This document shows, one piece after another, positions 35,003-44,562 of a stretch of 64,000 bases of DNA. A model generated the notes under the pieces. The model was not told the origin of the DNA. It made no database searches and saw only the letters and a list, made by a program, of their open reading frames with translations. The translations under genes and the position numbers were made by a program. The DNA lies in the NCBI GenBank assembly GCA_039029315.1, contig JBCCGK010000050.1, positions 1-64,000 of the forward strand, given 5' to 3'. The stretch's first letter is position 1, and each line of letters opens with the position of its first letter. The stretch comes from JBCCCJ01 sp039029315 (GTDB taxonomy: Bacteria > Bacteroidota > Bacteroidia > J057).

Positions 35003-37393
35003 TTACTTCAATTCCCGCTCAAACAACTCAAAAATTCTCCTGTACTCATCTGCCCAGCTACTCGCCTCCCGAAATCCATGACCTTCCATCGGAAACATGG
35101 CCACCTCCCATTGATCTTTGCCAAGTTCGATCAAGCGCTGAGTCAAACGCACCACATCCTGAAAGTGCACATTGGTATCGATCATCCCATGACAAATCAA
35201 CAAAGCATCTTCCAGACCTTCTGCATGATAGATTGGAGAGCTCCGTACAAACGCAATACTGTCCGTTTGCGGGGTATTCAGAATAGAAGCGGTATAGCCA
35301 TGATTGTAATGTGCCCAATCTGTGACCGGTCGCAGGGCAGCCCCCGCCTTGAACACACCTGGCTGGGTAAACAATGCCATCAGTGTAATGAATCCTCCAT
35401 AAGAACCGCCATAGATTCCGATTCTCTCCGGATCAACATTGTATTTGTCTGCCAGTAATGTTGCCCCATCGATATGATCGGAGAGGTCCTTGTCTCCCAT
35501 ATACCGATAAATTCCGGTTCGACAATCCCGTCCATATCCTGCGCTTCCCCTATAGTCGATATCCAGCACTGTATAGCCTTGATCTACCAATAGATTGTGG
35601 AACATATATTCCCGGTAATAGCTACTCCACCACTTATGCGCATTTTGCAAATAGCCGGCTCCATGAACGAATATGACCGCTGGACCGGGTTTTATCGTGC
35701 TTTGGGGACGATACAATCTGGCATGAACCTCTACACCATCCGAGGCTGGGAACCGAATGAATTCTGGCTCTCTCCACGCATAGGCCTGAAACTCCTCAGT
35801 GGTTGATTCGGTCAACTGATTAGCTTTCGCCCGTGCTTTATTTGGTTGAAGGAACAACTCCCAAGGCCTGTTGCTGCCAGAGTTGAGAATCGCCAATTGG
35901 GTTTCATCTGGCGAGAGAACAACCTGATTGTTGCCTGAGAGGGAAGTAATACGTTTTCTTTTGCCTCCCTTCACGGGCATCTGATAGAAGTGTCGCTGCC
36001 CGAAATCTCCTTCACTTGAGGTAAAATAAAAATGCTTCTCATCCTTGGATAGAAATGGAGCAAATACCTCAAAGGTTCCAGATGTCAAGCTTTCTTTTTC
36101 TCCTGTAATCACATCTACTGCATACAGATGAGAAAAGCCTGACGCTTCAGACTGAAACCAGATCCTCCGCTGGTCTGGCATCCATCCAATTGCTTCCTGG
36201 CTGCCAATCCAACGAGAAATACCCGGTCCATCTATCCAGGCATCATCATGTTGTCTATCCAGATTCCTCAATTGGCCAGTATTGGGGTCCAGAACCATGA
36301 TCCAGCGGTCCTTGAAGTCCAAAGAGCGAACGACGACCACTGCATGACGGCTATCCCTGGACCAAATGGGTCCCAGGATCATCACCTTGCGAAGCGGGCC
36401 TTCTGTGGTATCTTCGGCTTCCCGATAGTCTGCCAGATAAGCTGGTCGATCATGGATGCCTGGAATGGATTCTGTATCCACCATATAGACCGTGTCCTTG
36501 CTTCGATTGTAGACCGCAAATTCATAGGTATCCTGTGGGCTTCCTACCTTCGGTCTGGCTCGCAGGTCATCCGTATAGCCAGATTCGCGGATATAATCAG
36601 GCACAGAGGTGTATTCTGCACCTTGAGCAAAACTTCTCAACCGAAAACTAACAAATTGCCCATCTGGACTGATCTGCAATTGCTGCATCGTCCTGCTACC
36701 ATAATAGAATCGCTTCATGCGTTCCTCTCGCTCTTCTTCCATCACAGCATCTTCTGCCTCCTCTGCCTCTTTCCTTTCTCGAAGGATTCCAATCAAATTT
36801 AGTTCTTCTTGCTGGACCCACTCTCTTTGGGCACCGCCGGCTAATCCTCTTCCTTTGGGAGGTTTATTCCCAACACGGAAGTCCGTCAATTGCTCAGTCC
36901 AGCCTTCTTCGATATGCCATTGAAAGATATTGTTATTTTTTTGATAAAAAACAGAGCCTTCATCAATAGAAAATTGTGGTTGACTCTCTCTGGCAATGGT
37001 TTTGGTAATGGGTGTCTGCTCGCCTGTTGGCAGATCGAGGAGATACAGGTCTCCGTTTTTGGCAAATACTTTTCTGCTTCTCTCCAGATTGTAGGCTCCA
37101 CTTCGAGGAAGCAATGCTTTGCGATCAGCTCGGGAGACTTTATCTATTTGGGTATTCGGCAAGCTGATTCTGTATAATGAGTCTCCAGGGGTATTGTCTG
37201 GATTCCATCGAAAATAAAGATGCTTACTGTCCTCAGACCAAAATACTCCTTGTGGAGATTTTCCAATCCAATCATAGCCTTTCATGATTGTTGGCAGGTC
37301 CAACTCTTTTTGTCCGGCACTTGAAGGTGCCTGTGCCCACAAGGCTCCAAGACCTATTACAAAACAGAAAGAAAGAAAGCTGTAGATTCTCAT
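35003..37393 (-). CDS. S9 family serine peptidase (DPP IV/prolyl oligopeptidase type)
   Basis: This 796-aa protein has a signal peptide (MRIYSFLSFCFVIGLGALWAQ). Residues about 35-520 form a beta-propeller-like region with WD/PD40-type repeats (SPDGQFVSFRLRS, SPDETQLAILNSG). The C-terminal alpha/beta hydrolase domain has the catalytic Ser in YGGSYGGF (about 665), Asp in HGMIDTNVHF (about 741) and His in EGHGF (about 769). It should be periplasmic or outer-membrane-associated and cleave dipeptides or oligopeptides, often after proline. The triad is complete. Confidence 0.93.
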   Translation of the reverse strand: MRIYSFLSFCFVIGLGALWAQAPSSAGQKELDLPTIMKGYDWIGKSPQGVFWSEDSKHLYFRWNPDNTPGDSLYRISLPNTQIDKVSRADRKALLPRSGAYNLERSRKVFAKNGDLYLLDLPTGEQTPITKTIARESQPQFSIDEGSVFYQKNNNIFQWHIEEGWTEQLTDFRVGNKPPKGRGLAGGAQREWVQQEELNLIGILRERKEAEEAEDAVMEEEREERMKRFYYGSRTMQQLQISPDGQFVSFRLRSFAQGAEYTSVPDYIRESGYTDDLRARPKVGSPQDTYEFAVYNRSKDTVYMVDTESIPGIHDRPAYLADYREAEDTTEGPLRKVMILGPIWSRDSRHAVVVVRSLDFKDRWIMVLDPNTGQLRNLDRQHDDAWIDGPGISRWIGSQEAIGWMPDQRRIWFQSEASGFSHLYAVDVITGEKESLTSGTFEVFAPFLSKDEKHFYFTSSEGDFGQRHFYQMPVKGGKRKRITSLSGNNQVVLSPDETQLAILNSGSNRPWELFLQPNKARAKANQLTESTTEEFQAYAWREPEFIRFPASDGVEVHARLYRPQSTIKPGPAVIFVHGAGYLQNAHKWWSSYYREYMFHNLLVDQGYTVLDIDYRGSAGYGRDCRTGIYRYMGDKDLSDHIDGATLLADKYNVDPERIGIYGGSYGGFITLMALFTQPGVFKAGAALRPVTDWAHYNHGYTASILNTPQTDSIAFVRSSPIYHAEGLEDALLICHGMIDTNVHFQDVVRLTQRLIELGKDQWEVAMFPMEGHGFREASSWADEYRRIFELFERELK

Positions 37394-37462
37394 TTACTAT
37401 TCTTGCTTAAGTAACGTTATTTGAATAGAATCACTGGCAAGTTAGCTGAAAATTCTCCTGAA

Positions 37463-38086
37463 ATGCGAAAGTCTCTGCTGATTTTTGATTTTGACGGGAC
37501 CATTGCAGATACATTGGTGGTCGCGGAACAAGTTCTCAACGAAACGGGGAGAGAATTTGGCCTGCCGCGTATCAGTCGCCAACAACTGATGGAATTCAAA
37601 CACAAGAGTATACCTGAACTCCTCAAATTATCCGGTTTGAGCTGGATTCAGCTCCCTTCTTTTGTCAAAAAACTCCGTAGCCGATTCAAGTCTCATGCAA
37701 AACAGGTAAACCCTATTCAAGGGATGCCTGAAATATTATCGACCCTCAAGACCCGTGGCTATCGGATGGAGATCCTTACGTCCAATGCCCAGGAAGTCGT
37801 TCAATGTTTTCTTCAGGATCATGACTTGTCTGTCTTTGAATTTGTGCATGCACCTGATTCCATCTTTGGCAAATCCAAAGCCTTGAAGAATATCCTGAAA
37901 CGGCGCAAACTCTCTGCCTCTCAGGTTGTCATGATCGGAGATGAGCTGCGTGATGTAGAAGCCGCACAAAAAGTGGGCATGGAGTCCATTGCTGTAACCT
38001 GGGGATTTAACTCAGAACAACTCCTGCGCAAGGGAGGGGCCAACCATATTGTTACCAAGCCAGATCATTTGTTGCAGCTTTTGTAA
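37463..38086 (+). CDS. HAD superfamily hydrolase (phosphoglycolate phosphatase-like)
   Basis: This 207-aa protein has motif I IFDFDGTIADTL with the nucleophile and acid Asp, motif II EILTSNAQEV (Ser/Thr), motif III Lys in IFGKSKAL, and motif IV MIGDELRDVEAAQ. A helical cap follows motif I, so it belongs to the PGPase/beta-phosphoglucomutase-like group acting on small phosphorylated metabolites. I chose the ATG at 37463; the upstream ATG at 37421 adds an unlikely leader. It is divergent from the S9 peptidase gene. Confidence 0.9.
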   Translation: MRKSLLIFDFDGTIADTLVVAEQVLNETGREFGLPRISRQQLMEFKHKSIPELLKLSGLSWIQLPSFVKKLRSRFKSHAKQVNPIQGMPEILSTLKTRGYRMEILTSNAQEVVQCFLQDHDLSVFEFVHAPDSIFGKSKALKNILKRRKLSASQVVMIGDELRDVEAAQKVGMESIAVTWGFNSEQLLRKGGANHIVTKPDHLLQLL

Positions 38087-38121
38087 AATAGGCTGATCCT
38101 TGGAGCTCGACCAACAAAAAA

Positions 38122-38150
38122 CCAGCACAGACTCATTCAGTCTATGCTGG
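38122..38150 (-). terminator. Rho-independent terminator of mscL
   Basis: CCAGCA-AGACT pairs with AGTCT-TGCTGG around CATTC, with one mismatch. On the minus strand it is followed by TTTTTTGTTGG. It can also serve the converging HAD gene. Confidence 0.8.
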
Positions 38151-38192
38151 GAATAATGTAGGGAAAATACGTATGGGAGACGTATGTTCACA

Positions 38193-38618
38193 TTACTTAG
38201 ATCCTTGTGCCTTCAGCAGGTCTCTGATTTCTGTTAACAGGTTTTCTTCTGCGCTTGGTGCTGGAGGAGCTGCTGGTTCTTCTTCCTTCTTCTTCTGTGA
38301 GGCATTATAGGCTTTCAGAATCATGAAGATTGCAAAAGCAACAATCAGGAAATCCACCACATTCTGGATGAAAGATCCATAGGCAAACACTGCTGCTCCA
38401 GCTTCCTTGGCAGCAGCTATAGTTTCATACTGATTTCCGTCCAATGACCAGAACAAATCTGTAAAACTTACTCCTCCCATAATGATGCTAATCACAGGCA
38501 TCAGGAGATCATTGACGAGGGAAGTAATGATCTTGCCGAATGCTCCACCGATAATGACAGCTACTGCCAAATCGAGAACATTTCCGCGCATAACAAATTC
38601 CTTAAATTCTTTCAGCAT
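38193..38618 (-). CDS. mscL: Large-conductance mechanosensitive channel
   Basis: This 141-aa inner-membrane homopentameric channel opens under hypo-osmotic shock. The N-terminal helix and pore-lining TM1 read MLKEFKEFVMRGNVLDLAVA and VIIGGAFGKIITSLVNDLLM, and TM2 is NVVDFLIVAFAIFMILKA. The C-terminal bundle has the usual charged, Pro/Ala-rich linker (KKKEEEPAAPPAPS) and LLTEIRDLLK. The length and topology are standard. A single-gene unit with its own terminator. Confidence 0.97.
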   Translation of the reverse strand: MLKEFKEFVMRGNVLDLAVAVIIGGAFGKIITSLVNDLLMPVISIIMGGVSFTDLFWSLDGNQYETIAAAKEAGAAVFAYGSFIQNVVDFLIVAFAIFMILKAYNASQKKKEEEPAAPPAPSAEENLLTEIRDLLKAQGSK

Positions 38619-38719
38619 GATTTTGTTGGTTTGGAATTAGTTGATTGTGAGATAGATGGCGTTTCGTTTATTTCGAAACCAAGAAACAAAATTCTTGGAG
38701 AAATGCAAAGTATTTCCAT

Positions 38720-38750
38720 TTTGCCTCCTGTGGTTCAAACTCTATCTTTG
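38720..38750 (+). promoter_or_regulatory. Bacteroidota-type promoter of the NeuD-like gene
   Basis: TTTG at 38720-38723, 19 bp, then TATCTTTG at 38743-38750, matches the -33 TTTG / -7 TAnnTTTG consensus. The ATG follows 20 bp later. Confidence 0.75.
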
Positions 38751-38770
38751 CAGCCAAATGCAAAAATCCT

Positions 38771-39412
38771 ATGATAGATAACAAAGTCCCAGTCTTGATT
38801 GTCGGGACAGAAAGTCCTGCCTACAACGCCCTGGAAATTGCCCAAAGCCTGGATGTATTGGTATTGGGTTTTCTTACCACTAAGGAAGAAGAGGTCAATA
38901 AAGAGATCAATGATATATTGATTGTAGCAGCCTTGGAGAGTGATGATGCCAACACCCTTCTTCAGGATGAAAGCAGCAAGGTGGTCATTGCGGAGGAAGA
39001 CATGAGTCTCCGACAGGAACGAATCGAGCAAATCGATGGAAAGGGAGCCGAGATTGTCAACCTTTTTCATGAAACATGCACGATTTCCTCCTTCAGCAAG
39101 TTGGGGAGAGGAATATTGATGAATGCGGGGAGTTATATACAGCCCAATGTGTTGTTAGGTAGTTTCAACCTGATTGGATCTCAGGTAAGTATTGGTACAG
39201 GCTCGGTTATCGGAGATTATTGTACGATACAGGATGGAGTCAAGATCGGGAAGGAAGTTGCCATTGAGGATGAAGTATTCATCGGAATAGGAGCAGTGAT
39301 CCATCCAAAGGTTGCTTTGGGGAAAGGAGCTATGATTGCCGCTGGTTCGGTAGTCATGCAGGATGTTCAGCCGGGAACCTCTGTTTTTGGGAATCCTGCG
39401 AAGGAGGTATAA
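38771..39412 (+). CDS. NeuD/PglD-like sugar O-acyltransferase
   Basis: This 213-aa protein has an N-terminal Rossmann-like PglD_N region (VPVLIVGTESPAYNALEIAQ, residues 5-80). A left-handed beta-helix of hexapeptide repeats follows (residues 105-205, for example IGSQVSIGTGSVIGDYCTIQ and VFIGIGAVIHPKVALGKGAM), ending with GNPAKEV as in the family. Such trimeric enzymes acetylate amino- or sialic-acid-type sugars using acetyl-CoA. The usual N-terminal GxGG nucleotide loop is altered to VGTESPA. The acceptor is unknown and no glycan gene cluster is adjacent. Confidence 0.82.
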   Translation: MIDNKVPVLIVGTESPAYNALEIAQSLDVLVLGFLTTKEEEVNKEINDILIVAALESDDANTLLQDESSKVVIAEEDMSLRQERIEQIDGKGAEIVNLFHETCTISSFSKLGRGILMNAGSYIQPNVLLGSFNLIGSQVSIGTGSVIGDYCTIQDGVKIGKEVAIEDEVFIGIGAVIHPKVALGKGAMIAAGSVVMQDVQPGTSVFGNPAKEV

Positions 39413-39476
39413 CTAAAAACCCGCCTGCCTTTCTTCAAAGTCAGAAATTAAGATCAGAAGCTACCCCAAAAAGAAA

Positions 39477-39492
39477 GGACCGAAAACGGTCC
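39477..39492 (-). terminator. Terminator after rpmF
   Basis: GGACCG/CGGTCC stem with an AAAA loop, followed on the minus strand by TTTCTTTTTGG. It lies 20 bp past the L32 stop. Confidence 0.75.
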
Positions 39493-39512
39493 GCGGAAGA
39501 ATGAAAAATTTA

Positions 39513-39698
39513 CTATTCGTCGTCGAGTCCCTGGATGACCTGACGACCACGATAGTATCCGCTTTCAAGGCATACTCTGTGGTAAAGTGTCGGCTCGCCA
39601 GTCACTGGATCGAGATAATAGGTTTTTGGTTTTAGCTTGAGATGAGTCCTCCTCTTGTTCCTTCTTTGCTTGGAAATTTTCCGTTTAGGATGTGCCAT
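39513..39698 (-). CDS. rpmF: 50S ribosomal protein L32
   Basis: This 61-aa protein starts MAHPKRKISKQRRNKRRTHL, the conserved L32 beginning, and continues LDPVTGEPTLYHRVCLESGY. It lacks the four-Cys zinc ribbon of some L32 proteins (one Cys remains), the usual C-minus form of this phylum. It follows the yceD gene by 51 bp on the same strand, the classical yceD-rpmF pairing. Confidence 0.97.
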   Translation of the reverse strand: MAHPKRKISKQRRNKRRTHLKLKPKTYYLDPVTGEPTLYHRVCLESGYYRGRQVIQGLDDE

Positions 39699-39749
39699 CT
39701 TTGGATATCAATATTAAGGATGTTACACGAATCAATATTTTCTTCCCCG

Positions 39750-40307
39750 CTAGCCGCCCATTTTATCTTTCAAGTTTTTTAGTGCGTCCCATCTGGGGTC
39801 TGTTTCTTGTTGAGACTCTTTTTGTTCCATTGGGTCTCCATCTTCAGTCAGTCCCAGCATTTTCAGCACTTCTGCCGCGCACAAATGTACCTCTTTAGGA
39901 GGAACTTTTCGCATTGGAATTGCCAGATGAACAAAATCATACAGTTCCTGTATCAGGACCAAATGCGATTCTTGATTGTTGACATGCATCACCTCGTATC
40001 CCTCAAAGTCCATATCCGGGTCAAATGAATAGATGATCCGAAATCGCTGATCCACGGTATGTGGATACGGACTCCCACATCGATCACACGCCAATCTCAC
40101 CTCTCCTTTTATATGAAACCCCACATCTAAATGAGTGGAGAATTTCTCTATATCTAACAAGGCTTCCACTTTCGCTTCCCGCACCATAGATTGCTCAAAA
40201 TGAGCAAAAAACGCATCGTTGATTTCAAAGGAATCCTGATGCTTGCCAAGCCCCAACCTCACGACATTCAGGGAATACTCTCTCACAAATTTTCTATCCT
40301 TGTCCAT
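39750..40307 (-). CDS. YceD/DUF177 family protein
   Basis: This 185-aa protein has the DUF177 core LDVGFHIKGEVRLACDRCGSP near residue 70, with the CxxC pair that is typical, and a C-terminal PPKEVHLCAAEVLKMLG segment. Bacterial YceD is linked to 23S rRNA accumulation, and plant homologues are needed for plastid 23S rRNA processing. It is always near rpmF, as here. I chose the ATG at 40307 because a good promoter lies just upstream of it. It ends in TAG. Confidence 0.9.
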   Translation of the reverse strand: MDKDRKFVREYSLNVVRLGLGKHQDSFEINDAFFAHFEQSMVREAKVEALLDIEKFSTHLDVGFHIKGEVRLACDRCGSPYPHTVDQRFRIIYSFDPDMDFEGYEVMHVNNQESHLVLIQELYDFVHLAIPMRKVPPKEVHLCAAEVLKMLGLTEDGDPMEQKESQQETDPRWDALKNLKDKMGG

Positions 40308-40327
40308 GGCAAATTCCTTTCGGCTTG

Positions 40328-40357
40328 CAAAGATAAGGAAATTCCCCTGAAGGTCAA
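40328..40357 (-). promoter_or_regulatory. Promoter of yceD-rpmF
   Basis: On the minus strand TTG (40357-40355), 19 bp, then TATCTTTG (40335-40328), a perfect match to the Bacteroidota consensus. It is 21 bp upstream of the yceD ATG and supports that start. Confidence 0.8.
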
Positions 40358-40388
40358 GCGAAGATGTCCACAAATCGTGGATAACGTA

Positions 40389-41609
40389 TCATTCAGGGCT
40401 TACATTCTCTCCCATGTGTATTGGAAAAATATATCGGATTTCTGGCTGTATTTCGGTTCGATCTATGCCCTGTACCTCAAAAAATACTTCAAACCAGTCC
40501 GGGATTTTACCAAATTGCGCTTGCAGTTGTTGTTCTAATTGCTGAATCAACTCGGGATCAGTCAGATACCTCACGGCCTGCAGCACTCCGGTATCATGAA
40601 ATCCAGCAAACAGCATCAAGGTATGATCATTCGGTCCGGGATATTTCGCAAACCAGCCATAATCAGTATGTAGTTCTGCCGGATTCCCTTCTGATTGCAA
40701 CAAGATGGTATCTCCTTCACTCAAGAGGATTTGCAGACACTCTCGTCCTTCCTCTACCGAATAGCGAGCAGAAGAGTTAGAGAAATAATGCTGAAACAAG
40801 CCCATGGACTTGAACAAACCAACATAAATCGTATGGGTGTCATACATCGTTTCAGAACCAAAATGAGACAGCAATCTCAACTGAACCGGCTTCTTGCCTG
40901 GTCCCAATAGTTGATACAAATGATGGAGGCTGAACACACTATTTTTGATCAAAAATGAATAGGGATACTCCTGATATGCTGTTGCTTCAGCCGGATGTTT
41001 TGTCAAAAATTCCTGAAAATCCTCTCTGGTATTGATCGCAGGGTCTCGCAGTGTCAGGCGTTTGTTATGCGTGGAATCTTCTTTCAGAAACACATATATA
41101 TCACCAAACACTATTTGGAAAGGATCTTCGTCTTCCAACATTCCCTGCCAAATTCTGCTTTGGTTTTGAGGGGCTTTCTCTCCAGCTTCCGGGAGCCATA
41201 TTGTTAATAGGCCAACGAATGCAAGCAGCAATATGCCCCCTCCCACCATCCAGCGCCAATTTGGAGAGGAAGACGCACCTACGCTTTCCTCAACCGCGTC
41301 AAACACCAATTCATAACTCCCTCGTGGAATTTGAAGCCTGATCGGATCAGCGGCCCCTTCCTGCTCATAATACTGTGTTAGTTTCTTTCGAAGCTTGTAC
41401 ATGTGCACCCTCACCAGGGTATCTTCCGAGGGGTTAAAAGAGGCGTCCCGTCCAAATACATCCATTGCAATCGCTGTCTCTTTAGGGATGGTCTTTTGTT
41501 TGACACATGTGAGTAGGTAAGCGAGCAAGCGCTGATATGTCTGAGAACTCCTGAAAGCCTCACTCTTTTGGATCACACGTACAATCTCATCATAATCAGA
41601 CATATACAT
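40389..41609 (-). CDS. Membrane-anchored winged-helix (ToxR-like) transcriptional regulator
   Basis: This 406-aa protein has an N-terminal winged-helix DNA-binding domain (residues 1-105). The pattern FGRDASFNPSEDTLVRVHMY is that of the OmpR-type wHTH found in one-component regulators of Acidobacteriota, Planctomycetota and some Bacteroidota, followed by LRKKLTQYYEQEG. One transmembrane helix (WMVGGGILLLAFVGLLTIWL, about 120-140) leads to a periplasmic part of about 265 residues that probably senses ligand. There is no receiver domain. It is divergent from the PSD1-DUF1501-cytochrome cluster, so it probably controls that cluster. Confidence 0.78.
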   Translation of the reverse strand: MYMSDYDEIVRVIQKSEAFRSSQTYQRLLAYLLTCVKQKTIPKETAIAMDVFGRDASFNPSEDTLVRVHMYKLRKKLTQYYEQEGAADPIRLQIPRGSYELVFDAVEESVGASSSPNWRWMVGGGILLLAFVGLLTIWLPEAGEKAPQNQSRIWQGMLEDEDPFQIVFGDIYVFLKEDSTHNKRLTLRDPAINTREDFQEFLTKHPAEATAYQEYPYSFLIKNSVFSLHHLYQLLGPGKKPVQLRLLSHFGSETMYDTHTIYVGLFKSMGLFQHYFSNSSARYSVEEGRECLQILLSEGDTILLQSEGNPAELHTDYGWFAKYPGPNDHTLMLFAGFHDTGVLQAVRYLTDPELIQQLEQQLQAQFGKIPDWFEVFFEVQGIDRTEIQPEIRYIFPIHMGENVSPE

Positions 41610-41763
41610 TCAGAAACTTGTCTTTTCAGCAAAGCATTTCACATCGCAATTCACGGTGAATTAACAGTAAACCTTATGAAAACTTTTGGATTTTGACTGA
41701 TTTGCAGCATCTTATCTTATCAATTTTTTTCACAATACCTCCACTGTGCTTAATAATAGGAAA

Positions 41764-44538
41764 ATGTTTCCAAAGTATCGGTCCATGAGCCGTTTGCTCC
41801 TGATGATATTCCTGATCTCTTTCCTCGGGATGATGGGATTCGTATTCTGGCCGTCTCAGGCAGACTCCATTGACTTCAATACACAGATTCGCCCCATCCT
41901 GAACAACAATTGTCTCAGCTGTCACGGAGGGGTGAAAAAAAATGGTGGGTTGAGCATGTTATTTAGAGAAGAAGCGCTCTTGCCCACAAAATCAGGCAAG
42001 CATGCAATTGTTCCTTTTCACCCGGAACAAAGTGAACTTCTCCACAGAATTGCGCATCATGACCCAGAGGAGCGCATGCCTCCCGAAAGTGATCCCTTGA
42101 CGCAGGAACAAATTCATCTATTGACCAAATGGATCGAACAGGGAGCCAAATGGGAAACTCACTGGGCCTATCAAGCCTTGAACCCGCAAATAAGTCTTCC
42201 GGAGGTCAGCTCTTCCTGGATTCGAACGGATCTGGATCGGTTTGTGTTGGAAAGTCTGCAAGAGGAAGGACTTTCGCCATCTGAAGAAGCAGATCCCCTT
42301 ACCTTATTGCGCCGTGTCAGTCTCGACCTGACCGGACTTCCTCCCAGCCAGAAAGAGGTCGAATCATTTGTAGCACATCCTTCCCCGGAAGCCTATGAAC
42401 AAGCTGTAGACAGGCTGCTCGCCTCTCCGCATTTCGGGGAAAGATGGGCCTCCATGTGGATGGACCTGGCTCGATACGGAGATTCTCAGGGATATCAGAA
42501 AGATCCTGCGCGAAATATCTGGCGGTGGAGAGATTGGGTTATCCACGCCTTCAATGAAGATATGCCCTTTGACCAGTTTACAATTGAACAAATTGCTGGC
42601 GATCTTTTGGAAGCCCCTTCAGATCTGCAATTGCTTGCCACAGCTTTTCATCGCAATACCATGAACAATGATGAGGGAGGGACAGACAATGAGGAGTTCC
42701 GTGTATCAGCAGTCATTGATCGGGTCAATACCACCTTTGAGATCTGGCAAGGGACCACGATCGGATGTGTACAATGTCATAGTCATCCATATGATCCCTT
42801 CCGACACAAAGAGTTTTATCAGCTCTACGCTTTTTTTAACAATACCGCTGATGCCGATCGACCCGACGAATTCCCCACAGAATTCCTCATGTCTCCAGCA
42901 CAAGAAGCAGAAGTAGGCGAGATTATTTCCTGGATCGCAGATCACGATTCCATCCCTATTGATGATCTTCCGGGTTCTCTATTTGCTGACGAGAGTGTCG
43001 TTTGGTCTCATTCTCCTTTCAATTTTGCGGTATCTTGCGATCCATGTGGAGGAGCAAATGGCCGACTGGGAGATGGATTTGAGTATCTGCGGCGCATCTC
43101 TTCCGGCACACAAATTCGGTATTCTAATCTGGACCTGACAGCAGTTGACAGTCTGTTTGTTCAATATCTTGGAGGAAATGGATCGGGCAGAGTAGATATT
43201 CGTCTGGACAATCCAACCGCTCAGGTGTTAAGAAGCCTCCAACTTCCACCAACGAATGCCTGGTATGGGCAATCAGTACTGGATTGGAAAGAAGCTGGGA
43301 CTGCGATCCCTGTTCAGGATGGCATCCATGACCTCTATCTCACATTCAGCAATGAAACAAATAAGGGATCTGTCGCCGACTTTTTGGGATTTTACCTTCA
43401 ATCCTCCTCTGCTGCCGACGCACATCAAGTCAGAAAGAAGTTCCTGCAATTGGCCACAGTTGATGCTGGAAAGACCCCCATCATGCGGGAACTCTCCCCT
43501 GAAAACAGTCGAACGAGCAGGGTTTTTGAGCGAGGAAACTGGCTCGTTCACGGAGATACCGTCTATCCCAACGTCCCACAGGTTCTGAATTCTTTTCCGA
43601 CAGATTTTCCTGCCAATCGCCTGGGTTTGGCCAAGTGGTTGGTCCACCCAGAGAATCCTTTGACAGCACGTGTAATCGTAAATCGTTTTTGGGAACAGAT
43701 GTTTGGCATTGGGCTGGTAGAGACCCTGGAGGATTTTGGGACACAAGGAGAAAAACCGTCTCATCCCGACATGCTTGATTGGTTGGCAAGTAATTTTATA
43801 CACCAACAACAATGGCATGTGAAACATCTGCTTAAGGAAATTGTCATGTCTGCTACCTATCGTCAGAGTTCAGCTGTAACAGCAGATTTGTTAGAACGAG
43901 ACCCAGCCAATCGGTGGTTGGCGAGAGGTCCCAGAATCCGTCTTTCAGCTGAACAATTACGGGATCAGGCACTGGCAAGCAGCGGCCTGTTGGACACAAA
44001 AGTTTACGGTCCAAGTGTCATGCCCTCTCAACCAGATGGTATATGGCAGGTCATCCGGAATGTGATGAAATGGACCCCAAGTGAAGGGAGCAGCCGCTAT
44101 AGGAGAACCTTGTATACCTACTGGCGAAGATCTAGTCCCTATCCGACCATGATGACTTTTGACGCTCCCAGTCGGGAATTTTGCGTCTCTCGCCGTGTTC
44201 GAACCAACACGCCGCTACAGGCACTCACCACCTTGAATGATTCGACCTTCATAGAAGCTGCTGAAGCATTGGCCAACCGAATGCAGGTAGAAGGAGGAAG
44301 TACGCCTAGCGATCAGCTCAAGTATGGATACTATCTGACTATGAACAAAGCACCTTCCCCAGAAAAAGCTGCAATCCTGGATCAGTTTTATCTACAAACC
44401 ATCGCACATTATAGCCAGCAACCGGAAGAGTTGGAAGCCTTGCTCGGATCATCCTCTTCTGCTTCTCCGGAATATGCCTCTTTGATCAATGTTGCCAATG
44501 TGATCCTCAATTTAGATGAAGTCATTACCAAAGAATAA
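41764..44538 (+). CDS. PSD1 and cytochrome C domain protein (DUF1549/DUF1553)
   Basis: This 924-aa exported protein has an N-terminal anchor (LLLMIFLISFLGMMGFVFW). Residues about 33-140 form a planctomycete-type cytochrome C domain with the heme-binding CxxCH as C-L-S-C-H in NNNCLSCHGG and a later MPPESD axial Met region. A DUF1549 (PSCyt2) domain follows (RTDLDRFVLESLQEEGLSPS ... LTGLPPSQKEV). The C-terminal DUF1553 (PSD1) domain contains NPLTARVIVNRFWEQMFGIG and ATYRQSSAV. It is common in Planctomycetota and Verrucomicrobiota and in a minority of Bacteroidota; its role is unproven, perhaps periplasmic electron transfer tied to glycan oxidation. I chose the ATG at 41764 over a GTG at 41746. 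Confidence 0.93.
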   Translation: MFPKYRSMSRLLLMIFLISFLGMMGFVFWPSQADSIDFNTQIRPILNNNCLSCHGGVKKNGGLSMLFREEALLPTKSGKHAIVPFHPEQSELLHRIAHHDPEERMPPESDPLTQEQIHLLTKWIEQGAKWETHWAYQALNPQISLPEVSSSWIRTDLDRFVLESLQEEGLSPSEEADPLTLLRRVSLDLTGLPPSQKEVESFVAHPSPEAYEQAVDRLLASPHFGERWASMWMDLARYGDSQGYQKDPARNIWRWRDWVIHAFNEDMPFDQFTIEQIAGDLLEAPSDLQLLATAFHRNTMNNDEGGTDNEEFRVSAVIDRVNTTFEIWQGTTIGCVQCHSHPYDPFRHKEFYQLYAFFNNTADADRPDEFPTEFLMSPAQEAEVGEIISWIADHDSIPIDDLPGSLFADESVVWSHSPFNFAVSCDPCGGANGRLGDGFEYLRRISSGTQIRYSNLDLTAVDSLFVQYLGGNGSGRVDIRLDNPTAQVLRSLQLPPTNAWYGQSVLDWKEAGTAIPVQDGIHDLYLTFSNETNKGSVADFLGFYLQSSSAADAHQVRKKFLQLATVDAGKTPIMRELSPENSRTSRVFERGNWLVHGDTVYPNVPQVLNSFPTDFPANRLGLAKWLVHPENPLTARVIVNRFWEQMFGIGLVETLEDFGTQGEKPSHPDMLDWLASNFIHQQQWHVKHLLKEIVMSATYRQSSAVTADLLERDPANRWLARGPRIRLSAEQLRDQALASSGLLDTKVYGPSVMPSQPDGIWQVIRNVMKWTPSEGSSRYRRTLYTYWRRSSPYPTMMTFDAPSREFCVSRRVRTNTPLQALTTLNDSTFIEAAEALANRMQVEGGSTPSDQLKYGYYLTMNKAPSPEKAAILDQFYLQTIAHYSQQPEELEALLGSSSSASPEYASLINVANVILNLDEVITKE

Positions 44539-44562
44539 GGTGAGCTTACTTATCCACACAAA